A DNA stretch of 6,884 nt from Verrucomicrobiota bacterium (GTDB lineage: Bacteria; Verrucomicrobiota; Verrucomicrobiia; Verrucomicrobiales; Akkermansiaceae), in the NCBI GenBank assembly GCA_009885905.1, contig VFJU01000073.1, positions 1 to 6,884 on the forward strand. The letters are read 5' to 3'. Below the pieces are notes generated by a model. The model did not search any database and was not told the DNA's origin. It saw only the letters and a list, made by a program, of their open reading frames with translations. This document shows positions 1-6,361 of the stretch, piece after piece. Every line of letters begins with the position of its first letter. Positions within the stretch are counted from its first letter, which is position 1. Made by a program: the position numbers and the translations under genes.

Positions 1-78
1 GGCGGACCGCGGCGGGTCAGCCCTACCTCAAGGAGGGTGGTCGTCTCGCCCACCAGAATTCAAAACAGCCGCCAGGAT

Positions 79-275
79 CGGAACTCTTCCTCTTCACTTC
101 TCCCACGCAGGAAGAGCTCCGCCCCACATCCGGCAGAGCCGGAGCTGCCATCGGCGCGAGCAAAGCTTCGCGCACTCCGGAGTGCGGCACGCTCTGCTGC
201 CGCCAGTGGGGGATGTGAGCTCTGCTCCATGGGGGGCGGAGCTCTTCCTCTTCTCTTACGCAGGAAGAGCTTCGC
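79..275. repeat. Imperfect fold-back (inverted) repeat element, about 196 bp
   Basis: The stretch is nearly self-complementary about a centre near base 178-179. Matching arm segments are: 79-91 with 262-274 (11 of 13), 109-125 with 233-249 (perfect, 17 bp), 133-139 with 219-225 (perfect, 7 bp), 153-166 with 191-204 (11 of 14), and a 16-bp palindrome at 171-186. The outer parts also form local hairpins of their own (80-121 and 236-275). I see no transposase and no clear target-site duplication. It resembles a non-autonomous fold-back/MITE-like or REP-type intergenic repeat. That class is inferred; the inverted symmetry is read directly. Reading frames across it are low-complexity and not believable as genes. 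Confidence 0.75.
236..275. repeat. Strong hairpin at the right end of the fold-back element
   Basis: Bases 236-249 pair with 262-275 over 14 bp with one G-T pair, around a 12-base loop. A related copy sits at 79-121: 8 bp of stem, one mismatch, then 4 more pairs, with a 17-base loop. Both copies carry CTCTTCCT on the left and AGGAAGAG on the right. No T-run follows 275, so it is not a standard intrinsic terminator, although it could still affect transcription entering from the left. Confidence 0.6.
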
Positions 276-344
276 GCAGTCCGGGGCCCGGCAGGCGAAA
301 GAATCCCTAGAAAATTCACTCTACGAAAAAAAATAAAAATCTCG

Positions 345-376
345 TGTCCATGATTCCCTGTCAGCGTGGTGTGTAA
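345..376 (+). promoter_or_regulatory. Bipartite motif TGTCCAT-N14-GTGGTGTGTAA upstream of the PEP-CTERM gene
   Basis: TGTCCAT (345-351) is followed after exactly 14 bases by GTGGTGTGTAA (366-376). The same two blocks with the same spacing recur at 6268-6299 before the last gene. The 14-base spacer is not conserved between copies (3 of 14 identical), so constraint falls on the two boxes. The downstream box ends 69 bases before the ATG at 446 and overlaps a 10-bp palindrome (TGTAATTACA, 372-381). It could be a promoter for an alternative (ECF-type) sigma factor or a binding site for a shared regulator. Sequence alone does not separate these. Confidence 0.6.
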
Positions 377-387
377 TTACATCAGGC

Positions 388-411
388 GCGTTTCATCTCT
401 TTTCGAAACGC
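388..411. promoter_or_regulatory. Inverted repeat GCGTTTC-N10-GAAACGC in the leader of the PEP-CTERM gene
   Basis: A perfect 7-bp inverted repeat (388-394 and 405-411) with a 10-base pyrimidine-rich spacer lies 34 bases before the start codon. It could be an operator or a 5' UTR stem-loop. TAAAAT at 419-424 is a possible -10 box, but no good -35 is visible at the right distance. Confidence 0.35.
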
Positions 412-445
412 TTTGAACTAAAATCCCCAAGCACCCCAAAACCCC

Positions 446-2737
446 ATGAAATCGAAATCCATCCGCTCCACCTTCCTCAGCAAGACCTTCCCTTGCGCCA
501 TCACCCTCAGCTTACTCGCCGCTCTGCCCGCTGCCTACGCCGCTGACGGCACTTGGACCGGCGGAACTTCGGCAACGTGGGCCACGGGCACCAACTGGTC
601 GGGTGGCACCGCTCCCGGTAGCACCGCCGCGAACGCCGACATCGTCACTTTTAATTCTAGCGCCTACTCCTTCGCGCCGACCGCGGTGAGCAACTATTTC
701 GTTGGAGGCCTGAGTTTCGATGCGAGTAACACGGGACCACTTACGATCACATCCGGGACAGGCAACAACCGCCTGAATGTGGGGTCTAGCGGTATTCAGA
801 TGACTTCTGGCTCGGGCGCGGTGATTTTTGGAGCCGCATCATCGCAAGGTATCAACGTCACCTCCAATCAGTCGTGGACGAACAACTCTGCTAGTTTGCT
901 CACGGTATCTCGTGTGGCGGTCGATGATTTGGCGGCGATAGGCACCTACACTGTGACAATCAACGGGTCAGGAACTGGCGGCGTTACGGTTCCGAGCAAC
1001 GTTGCGGACGTCAACAATGCTGCCGATGCCAGTCGCAAGCTGGCGGTCATCATCAATTCAACCGGTGGGGCGACGAACTTCGCTAACAGTAGCACCTACT
1101 CGGGCGGCACCACCCTGACCGCCGGTATCCTGCAGGTGGGCGGCGCGAGCACTGGCACATCGGGAGCGCCCACAAGCAGCGCATTGGGCACCGGCAGCCT
1201 CGCCCTCAATGGCGGCACGCTTTCCTCCGGTACCACGAATAACCGCACGGTTTTTAATTCAACCACCATCGGCGGCAACGTCACTCTGGGTGACGCCACC
1301 AACATCGGCGTGCTGACCTTCGATACGGCTGTGGGACTCACGGGAGGCACCCGCACACTGACCACAGCGACTGGCAGCGGAGCAACATTCTCTGGCGTCG
1401 TGAGCAACGGCGGCATCACCAAGCTTGGCGCCGGCACCCTGACTCTTAATGGCGCTACAGCCAACACCTACACCGGCCTCACCACCGCGAGCGCAGGCAA
1501 CCTCACCCTCGCCAAAACCTCAGGCAATGCCATCGCGGGCGATTTATTGGTCAACGGCGGCAACGTGGACGTCACCGTTGCGGGCACCCAAATCGCCGAC
1601 ACCGCCACGGTTGAAGTTTCCTCTGGCAGCTTCACGATTGGCACCTTAATTAACGAGACCGTCGCCACGGTCAAGCTCACCGGTGGTAACATCATCGGCA
1701 ATAACAGCACTACGAGTGTATTAACCGCCACGACCGCCTTTGATCTTCAAAGCGGCGCGAACACGGCGATCCTCGCTGGTGCGGCGGGCGCAACCAAGAC
1801 AACTGGTGGAACGGTATCGCTCGGCCGCGCTGGCACCTACAGCGGCGGCACTACCCTCAGTGCCGGTGTCCTCCAGATCGCCACTGGCGCCACGACTGGT
1901 AGTGTGGGAGCGGTCACTAGCAGCGCAATTGGCACGGGGACTCTCACCCTCAACGGCGGCACGCTCTCGAGCGGCAGCACCGCGAGCCGCACGATCCTGA
2001 ATGCGCTCACCATCGGTGGCAATGTCACCTTGGGTGACGCGACGAACACAGGAACCGTCATCTTCAGCGCGGATGCCGATCTCGGCGGAGTTACCCGCAC
2101 CCTGACCACCGCATCCGGCAGCGGCTCAACATTCGGTGGCAGCATCACCAACGGCAGCATCATCAAGGAAGGCGCAGGCACCTTGGTTTTGAGCGGAAAC
2201 AGCTCCACCGTGGCGGTCACCTCCAATGCCGGCACCCTAGCGGGCATAGGGACTGTTGGAATAACCACCGTCTCAACCGGCAATCTCGCGATTGGTGGTT
2301 TCAATGGCAGTCTCGGAACCATGAGTTTCACTAGCCTCAGTTTGGGCAGCACTTCATCCTTCATCTATCAGATGACCGGTGGGTTGGCCCCAATTGCCGG
2401 ATCAGCTGACCTTGGATACGTCACCGGCGCCTTGACCATCAATACCTCATCGATTCTGGATCTAGTCGAACTGGGAACCTACACCGTGGGTAATAAATTC
2501 ACCCTATTCGCATACGACTCCGAGCTCACCGGAAACTTCAGCGGGCTTGCGAACAATACTATATTCCTAGATGACCTCTCCAATTCTTGGCAAATCAAAT
2601 ACGACGACAGCTACGCGGGCTTAAATGGTGGTGAAGGCGGTAGCCACGTGACCATCACCGCCATCCCCGAGCCCAGAGCTGCACTGCTCGGTGGGCTGGG
2701 AGTGCTTGCGCTGCTGCGCCGCCGCAGAAATGCCTGA
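446..2737 (+). CDS. Secreted autotransporter-associated beta-strand-repeat protein with PEP-CTERM sorting tail
   Basis: A 763-residue exported surface protein, probably structural or adhesive; no enzymatic motif is seen. Residues 1-32 form a signal peptide (basic n-region, hydrophobic stretch ending LLAALPAAYA, cleavage near A32/A33). The mature chain is rich in Gly, Thr, Ser and Asn and made of short beta-strand repeats. Two canonical autotransporter-associated units lie at about 324-355 (GAGTLTLNG then NTYTG) and 572-604. A block of about 120 residues is present twice (217-336 and 464-584). The C-terminus is a PEP-CTERM signal: IPEP at 740-743, a short hydrophobic segment 745-757, then RRRR 758-761. 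There is no outer-membrane barrel domain, so it is not a true type V autotransporter. By family knowledge the tail is handled by an exosortase, which is not encoded here. The start is chosen because it gives the signal peptide; no Shine-Dalgarno site precedes it. Confidence 0.93.
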   Translation: MKSKSIRSTFLSKTFPCAITLSLLAALPAAYAADGTWTGGTSATWATGTNWSGGTAPGSTAANADIVTFNSSAYSFAPTAVSNYFVGGLSFDASNTGPLTITSGTGNNRLNVGSSGIQMTSGSGAVIFGAASSQGINVTSNQSWTNNSASLLTVSRVAVDDLAAIGTYTVTINGSGTGGVTVPSNVADVNNAADASRKLAVIINSTGGATNFANSSTYSGGTTLTAGILQVGGASTGTSGAPTSSALGTGSLALNGGTLSSGTTNNRTVFNSTTIGGNVTLGDATNIGVLTFDTAVGLTGGTRTLTTATGSGATFSGVVSNGGITKLGAGTLTLNGATANTYTGLTTASAGNLTLAKTSGNAIAGDLLVNGGNVDVTVAGTQIADTATVEVSSGSFTIGTLINETVATVKLTGGNIIGNNSTTSVLTATTAFDLQSGANTAILAGAAGATKTTGGTVSLGRAGTYSGGTTLSAGVLQIATGATTGSVGAVTSSAIGTGTLTLNGGTLSSGSTASRTILNALTIGGNVTLGDATNTGTVIFSADADLGGVTRTLTTASGSGSTFGGSITNGSIIKEGAGTLVLSGNSSTVAVTSNAGTLAGIGTVGITTVSTGNLAIGGFNGSLGTMSFTSLSLGSTSSFIYQMTGGLAPIAGSADLGYVTGALTINTSSILDLVELGTYTVGNKFTLFAYDSELTGNFSGLANNTIFLDDLSNSWQIKYDDSYAGLNGGEGGSHVTITAIPEPRAALLGGLGVLALLRRRRNA
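1094..1453 (+). repeat. Internal duplication in the PEP-CTERM protein, copy 1
   Basis: Encodes residues 217-336, starting TYSGGTTL and ending GAGTLTLNG. It aligns along its length with the second copy at 1835-2197 with a one-residue gap. Shared landmarks are LNGGTLSSG, IGGNVTLGDATN and RTLTTA. It is an in-gene tandem-type duplication of beta-strand repeat units, separated from the other copy by about 127 residues. Confidence 0.85.
1835..2197 (+). repeat. Internal duplication in the PEP-CTERM protein, copy 2
   Basis: Encodes residues 464-584, from TYSGGTTL to GAGTLVLSG, and is the partner of the block at 1094-1453. The copies differ mostly by conservative swaps (TAGILQV against SAGVLQI) and at third codon positions, so the duplication is old enough for synonymous drift. 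Confidence 0.85.
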
Positions 2738-2775
2738 ACAACTTTCCGAGAGTTAATGGGTTTTCCTCTGGATTG

Positions 2776-2808
2776 AAGGGGTCGCTGATCAAAGGTCAGC
2801 GGCCCCTT
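2776..2808 (+). terminator. Stem-loop terminator after the PEP-CTERM gene
   Basis: Bases 2776-2788 pair with 2796-2808 over 13 bp (one T-G pair), GC-rich, with a 7-base loop. It begins 39 bases after the stop codon. The 3' side runs into TTCCTTCCTC-like pyrimidines, not a clean T-run, so it may be a weak intrinsic terminator or a transcript-end stabiliser. It separates the first gene from the glycosidase genes. Confidence 0.7.
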
Positions 2809-2827
2809 CCTCACGAAAATAAAGAAG

Positions 2828-2837
2828 GTCTATAGAC
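2828..2837. promoter_or_regulatory. Palindrome GTCTATAGAC upstream of the (alpha/alpha)6 glycosidase gene
   Basis: A perfect 10-bp palindrome 78 bases before the ATG at 2915. A related sequence, GACCTATAGAA (2902-2912), matches the surrounding 11-mer at 8 of 11 bases and lies directly before the start codon. It may be an operator pair, but such short matches could be chance. No convincing -35/-10 pair or Shine-Dalgarno site is visible in 2809-2914. Confidence 0.3.
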
Positions 2838-2914
2838 TTGAAGCGCCACCTAACCGGACTTATGAATTCAAATAAGAACGCGGCACGAGGCGTCAGAGCC
2901 AGACCTATAGAAAC

Positions 2915-4318
2915 ATGAATCTCCATTTCCTATATGTAAACATCGCAGCGGTTATTCTGCTTCAAGGCGCTGATGCGGCCACGCCGAGGTTTCTCTATTC
3001 GAAGGAGCGGTTAGTGATGACAGCGGACTCATTTCGCGACGCGCTCGGGGCCTTCACTCTCGCCCAGTTGCCAGACCCTAAGCCGAAATGCCAGGCGAAG
3101 TTAACGGGTGTCACTACACCACTGACCCGCCGCATGTGGGCGATCGCGCTGGACGATCTCGAACACAACCTCGTCACCAACGAACACGGCACCTACTTCG
3201 CGGCGGGCACCCGCTACACCGACCGGATCTATACCCGCGACATCTCGATCGCCGGGATCCTCGGAGCGAACCGCTTCTATCCGCAGCAAATGAAGGACTC
3301 GCTGATGCTCACCCGGGTGAACATGAAGGCTCTGGGTTATCAGGTTTCAAGACCTCACCTCGTTTCTGAGATCGACGCTCCTTGGAAGGTCATTGCCGAG
3401 GAGGACAAGGAGATCATGGCCAAGTTCAAGACCAACTCCTATACACGCCGGACGGACGACGTGGTCTGGATGTGGGCCGCTCACGATCTCTTCACCTTGC
3501 ATCCGGAACTGGCCGACTGGAAATGGTTTCATCAAAATGGCAGCGAGTTTTTCAAAGATTTATACGGGCCGTGGTTTGATGCCTCGGATGGCCTCTACCG
3601 CGGCCAGCCGCTGTTTCACGACATCACGAACTCGGCCTATCCGAAAGGCATGACCATCGCCGACTGCGTGCTACTCAAATCCCTCACCACCAACTGCCTT
3701 TACTACAAGGCGATGCTGTCCATGGCGGATGCCTCCACCAAGATCGGTCTCCCGGAATCGGAAAAACAGCAGTGGCTTTCACGGGCCGCCGCGCTAAAGA
3801 AAGCGATCGTCAAAGAGTTCACCAACGCCGATGGGACGCTGGCCTATTACAAGGACCGCCACGGCGTGATCATGCCCAACCGCGACATTCTCGGCATCGC
3901 CTTCGCCGTGATTCTCGGGTTGGTTGATGGCGATGCCGCCAAGGCCGCCTACGCGGGCTACCCGGAGTCCGACCTCGGGGTTCCGCTCTTTTCGCCCTTC
4001 ATTCCCGGCAACAAGGGGCCGCACAATCAGGCAGTCTGGCCGTTCACCGTGTCGTTTTACTTCTGGGGCAAGAGCCTCGCGTATGGCGAGGACTACTCGG
4101 ACTACAACGCCGCCATCCTCGCCCGCTCGCTTGGCACCGCCTTCGAAGATACCCCGAAGAAACGGAAAACTAACGACGAGGACTGGGGAACCGCGCTCGG
4201 CTCGTTTCACGAAAAAATCAATCTCCCGTCCGGCAAGATCGACGGCTCCGGCCACCAGCTCTGGTCCGCCGCCGCCTTCCTCAAGGTCTGCATCCTCGCC
4301 GGCCTGATCCAAGAATAA
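2915..4318 (+). CDS. Secreted (alpha/alpha)6-barrel (six-hairpin) glycosidase-like protein
   Basis: A 467-residue protein, probably a glycoside hydrolase acting outside the cytoplasm. Residues 1-22 make a signal peptide ending near GADA. The rest reads as an all-helical six-hairpin toroid, the fold of MGH1-like, GH63, GH78 and amylo-1,6-glucosidase proteins. Typical segments are YTDRIYTRDIS (101-111), RRTDDVVWMWAAHD (178-191), DASDGLYRG (222-230), PGNKGPHNQAVWPF (364-377), NDEDWGTALGSFHE (420-433) and GHQLWSAAAFL (446-456). Acidic residues in the conserved-looking motifs (D109, D181/D182, D225, E422/D423) are candidate catalytic or substrate-binding residues, but I cannot assign a general acid. 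The family and substrate are not identified. It is followed after only 40 bases by a GH-D glycosidase gene with no terminator between, so the two are probably co-transcribed and act on the same glycan. The start gives the signal peptide. Confidence 0.85.
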   Translation: MNLHFLYVNIAAVILLQGADAATPRFLYSKERLVMTADSFRDALGAFTLAQLPDPKPKCQAKLTGVTTPLTRRMWAIALDDLEHNLVTNEHGTYFAAGTRYTDRIYTRDISIAGILGANRFYPQQMKDSLMLTRVNMKALGYQVSRPHLVSEIDAPWKVIAEEDKEIMAKFKTNSYTRRTDDVVWMWAAHDLFTLHPELADWKWFHQNGSEFFKDLYGPWFDASDGLYRGQPLFHDITNSAYPKGMTIADCVLLKSLTTNCLYYKAMLSMADASTKIGLPESEKQQWLSRAAALKKAIVKEFTNADGTLAYYKDRHGVIMPNRDILGIAFAVILGLVDGDAAKAAYAGYPESDLGVPLFSPFIPGNKGPHNQAVWPFTVSFYFWGKSLAYGEDYSDYNAAILARSLGTAFEDTPKKRKTNDEDWGTALGSFHEKINLPSGKIDGSGHQLWSAAAFLKVCILAGLIQE

Positions 4319-4358
4319 TCCTTCCGTATTTCCGCAATTTCACCGTCATCTAAAATTT

Positions 4359-6212
4359 ATGAATCATCTAATAACCAACGCGTTGTCAGCCTCAGTGCTG
4401 TGTCTACTACCCGCCATTGCCGCCGCAGAAGCTCCACCTGCATGGTCTGGCATCAAGGTCGAGGTGAAGGCCGATCACCCCGTCACCTCGGAACAAAAGC
4501 TCACCGATCAGGCGGATGGATTCCAGCGTCTATCCATCCAGCTTTCGAACAAGGGGACCCAACCTCTAACGATTAAAAAGATCAACATCACGATTCCGCT
4601 AGAGGTATCCTTGTCCGACAAGATGCAGATGGTCTATGGTGGAAGCTGCATGGGCCGCACGCCCTTGCTCCGGCAGAATGTCGGCAGTCAAACCAAGCAA
4701 AGCTCCAGTCACATGTATGAGTTGGTGCGCTTGAATAACGACGAGTACTTGTTCGCCGGTTCGCTGTCATGGCGCATTTTCCTGCCGAACTTCACCCTAC
4801 AAGAAAAGGCGCTGATGATCTGGTCCAATGGCGAGGGCAAACAGCTCAAGCCGGGGGATACCATTCAATACGAACAGATCGTCCTCAAGCGGGGCAACAA
4901 CTGGCTCGACGTGCTCGATCACTTCGGCACCGCCATCGCGGCGGAGAATGGCGTCACCAAGCTCAAGGACGTCGAGTTCAACGGATGGGCGACGTGGGAC
5001 TACTACGGCCGGGTTTTCACCGCCAAGGACATCTATGGCAACATGGATGCGCTCAACAAGCTCGCCCCCAAAGCTAACATGATCCAGATCGACGGTGGCT
5101 GGTGGACCGAGCGCGGTGACTATACTACCATCCGCCCGGACCTGCTTCCCGGCGGCATCAAGGCCATCGTCTCGCGCATCGTGGCAGAGGGCAAGACGCC
5201 CGGCCTGCACTTCGACGGCTTCCGTGGCGATGCCGCAGCGGAAGTCTGCAAGAAGCACCCTGAGTATTTCCTGCACGATCAGGATGGGAAGATGATCGTC
5301 GAAACGAATCCGAAAGCCGAGCGGGTCATGAACTACACCTTCTTCGACTACTCGCACCCCGGCGCGCGGGCTCACATCGCCGAGTGCATCCGCACCATGA
5401 AGGAGGACTGGGGTGTCACCTACTTCAAGGTGGACTTCATGCGCTACGGACTCGAGAACGACATCCTGAAAAAGAGCGAGGATGTCAAAAGCATCAAGGC
5501 CTTTGATCCCACGATCACCGGTGTCGAACGCTTCCGCCTCGGGATGCAAGCGATCCGAGACGCGATCGGTAAGGACAACTATTTCCTCGGCTGTTCGGCG
5601 GTGTTTGGTCCGTGCATCGGCTTCGTTGACGGGATGCGCACCGGCGGCGACATATCCCCTCGCTACCAGGCATTTCCCGAGCGCTGCCTCGCGAACCTCA
5701 GCAACTACTATCTCTGCGGCAAGGTCTTCAATGGCGATGCCGACTACCTCGTCTACCGCGAGGCCGCCGACGAGGATGACACGGTCTCCCAAGAAGACGT
5801 CAAACACGGCGGCAGTATGACGATGAACGAGGCGCAAACCTGGGCGGACTTCAACAAGCTTTTCGGCACCTGCCGCCTGAACAGCGACAACCTGATGACG
5901 CTTCGTCCCGAACGCCAGGCACTGGTGAGGGAGGTGCTTGATTTCCCCTCCATGGATGAAACCGTGCCACTGGATTTCTGGCAGCGCGCCACGGTCAAGT
6001 CCGACGGATTCGAATGGGTGCTCTCACGCGCCGGAGACAAAATCTATCTGGGCGTCTTCAACTGGAGCGATAAACCAAAGCAATACGCCCTCGGTCACTT
6101 CCAAAAGGACGGCCGTCTATCCCTCGCCGGACGCCATTCCAAAGTGCTGCCCTACACTGGAAATCTCAAGTTTGACGAACTAACCCGCCTGATGGCAAGC
6201 GATCTGAAATGA
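4359..6212 (+). CDS. Secreted clan GH-D (GH27/GH36-like, alpha-galactosidase-related) glycoside hydrolase
   Basis: A 617-residue retaining glycosidase by family resemblance. Residues 1-23 are a signal peptide (ASVLCLLPAIAAAEA). Residues about 25-200 are beta-rich, like the N-terminal domain of GH36 proteins. The TIM barrel covers about 205-520, and a C-terminal beta-domain about 530-617 (VLSRAGDKIYLGVFNWSDK). Barrel landmarks are NGWATWDYY (208-216), IDGGWW (244-249), HFDGFR (284-289), YFKVDFM (355-361) with D359 as expected nucleophile, and DGMRTGGDIS (424-433) with D431 as expected acid/base. The catalytic pair appears intact. The substrate-binding DDGW/DDCW motif usual in alpha-galactosidases is replaced by DGGW, so galactose specificity is doubtful. 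Other clan activities are possible. It lies 40 bp behind the six-hairpin gene. TAAAAT sits just before the ATG, with no Shine-Dalgarno site. Confidence 0.88.
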   Translation: MNHLITNALSASVLCLLPAIAAAEAPPAWSGIKVEVKADHPVTSEQKLTDQADGFQRLSIQLSNKGTQPLTIKKINITIPLEVSLSDKMQMVYGGSCMGRTPLLRQNVGSQTKQSSSHMYELVRLNNDEYLFAGSLSWRIFLPNFTLQEKALMIWSNGEGKQLKPGDTIQYEQIVLKRGNNWLDVLDHFGTAIAAENGVTKLKDVEFNGWATWDYYGRVFTAKDIYGNMDALNKLAPKANMIQIDGGWWTERGDYTTIRPDLLPGGIKAIVSRIVAEGKTPGLHFDGFRGDAAAEVCKKHPEYFLHDQDGKMIVETNPKAERVMNYTFFDYSHPGARAHIAECIRTMKEDWGVTYFKVDFMRYGLENDILKKSEDVKSIKAFDPTITGVERFRLGMQAIRDAIGKDNYFLGCSAVFGPCIGFVDGMRTGGDISPRYQAFPERCLANLSNYYLCGKVFNGDADYLVYREAADEDDTVSQEDVKHGGSMTMNEAQTWADFNKLFGTCRLNSDNLMTLRPERQALVREVLDFPSMDETVPLDFWQRATVKSDGFEWVLSRAGDKIYLGVFNWSDKPKQYALGHFQKDGRLSLAGRHSKVLPYTGNLKFDELTRLMASDLK

Positions 6213-6361
6213 AACCCTCTATCTCGGAGACGCCCAGTGGCGAATGGTTGAGAATTTCGAACTATTTTGTCCATCCGCTTGTGCGACAGTGGTGTGTAAG
6301 TTAAGGTTATATCTAAACTTTAGTAAAATCCATCCCGCTAAACCCAAATCCAATCATCACC
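6213..6361. other. Intergenic region before the last gene
   Basis: This 149-bp gap has no clear terminator stem for the upstream pair. The left part (to about 6260) shows nothing recognisable. The middle carries the bipartite motif listed separately. The right part is AT-rich (TTATATC near 6307 and TAAAAT at 6324-6329 are possible -10 elements) and runs into an A/C-rich leader without a Shine-Dalgarno site. An in-frame TAA at 6314 limits how far upstream the last gene could start. Confidence 0.6.
6268..6299 (+). promoter_or_regulatory. Bipartite motif TGTCCAT-N14-GTGGTGTGTAA upstream of the last gene
   Basis: TGTCCAT (6268-6274) and GTGGTGTGTAA (6289-6299) are separated by 14 bases, exactly as at 345-376. 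The downstream box ends 62 bases before the ATG at 6362, against 69 at the first gene. Identity of 18 positions at fixed spacing and similar distance to the start supports a real shared promoter or operator, placing this gene and the PEP-CTERM gene under common control. Confidence 0.6.

Noticed and set aside
79..275. Possible CRISPR array
   Set aside because: Only two related units with unequal internal loops, arranged as an inverted structure, without regular spacers or cas genes.
23..336. Overlapping open frames on both strands (98 and 99 codons) in the left intergenic region
   Set aside because: They lie on the fold-back repeat, mirror its symmetry (RSSSCV appears twice), have no domain or export signal and show low-complexity Arg/Ser/Pro composition. 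They are frames across repeat DNA.
1096..2364. Long open frames on the minus strand inside the PEP-CTERM gene (123, 87 and 175 codons)
   Set aside because: Valine/proline-rich shadows of the Gly/Thr/Ser repeat codons, with no independent signal. The plus-strand gene is well supported.
446..2737. True type V autotransporter
   Set aside because: The repeats match autotransporter passengers, but the C-terminus is a PEP-CTERM tail and there is no room for a beta-barrel translocator.
3794..4312. 172-codon minus-strand frame inside the six-hairpin gene
   Set aside because: An antisense shadow of a GC-rich gene with coherent glycosidase motifs on the plus strand.
4797..5837. 346-codon minus-strand frame inside the GH-D gene
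   Set aside because: Long only because GC-rich codons leave few antisense stops. It covers the catalytic motifs of the plus-strand enzyme and shows no domain of its own.
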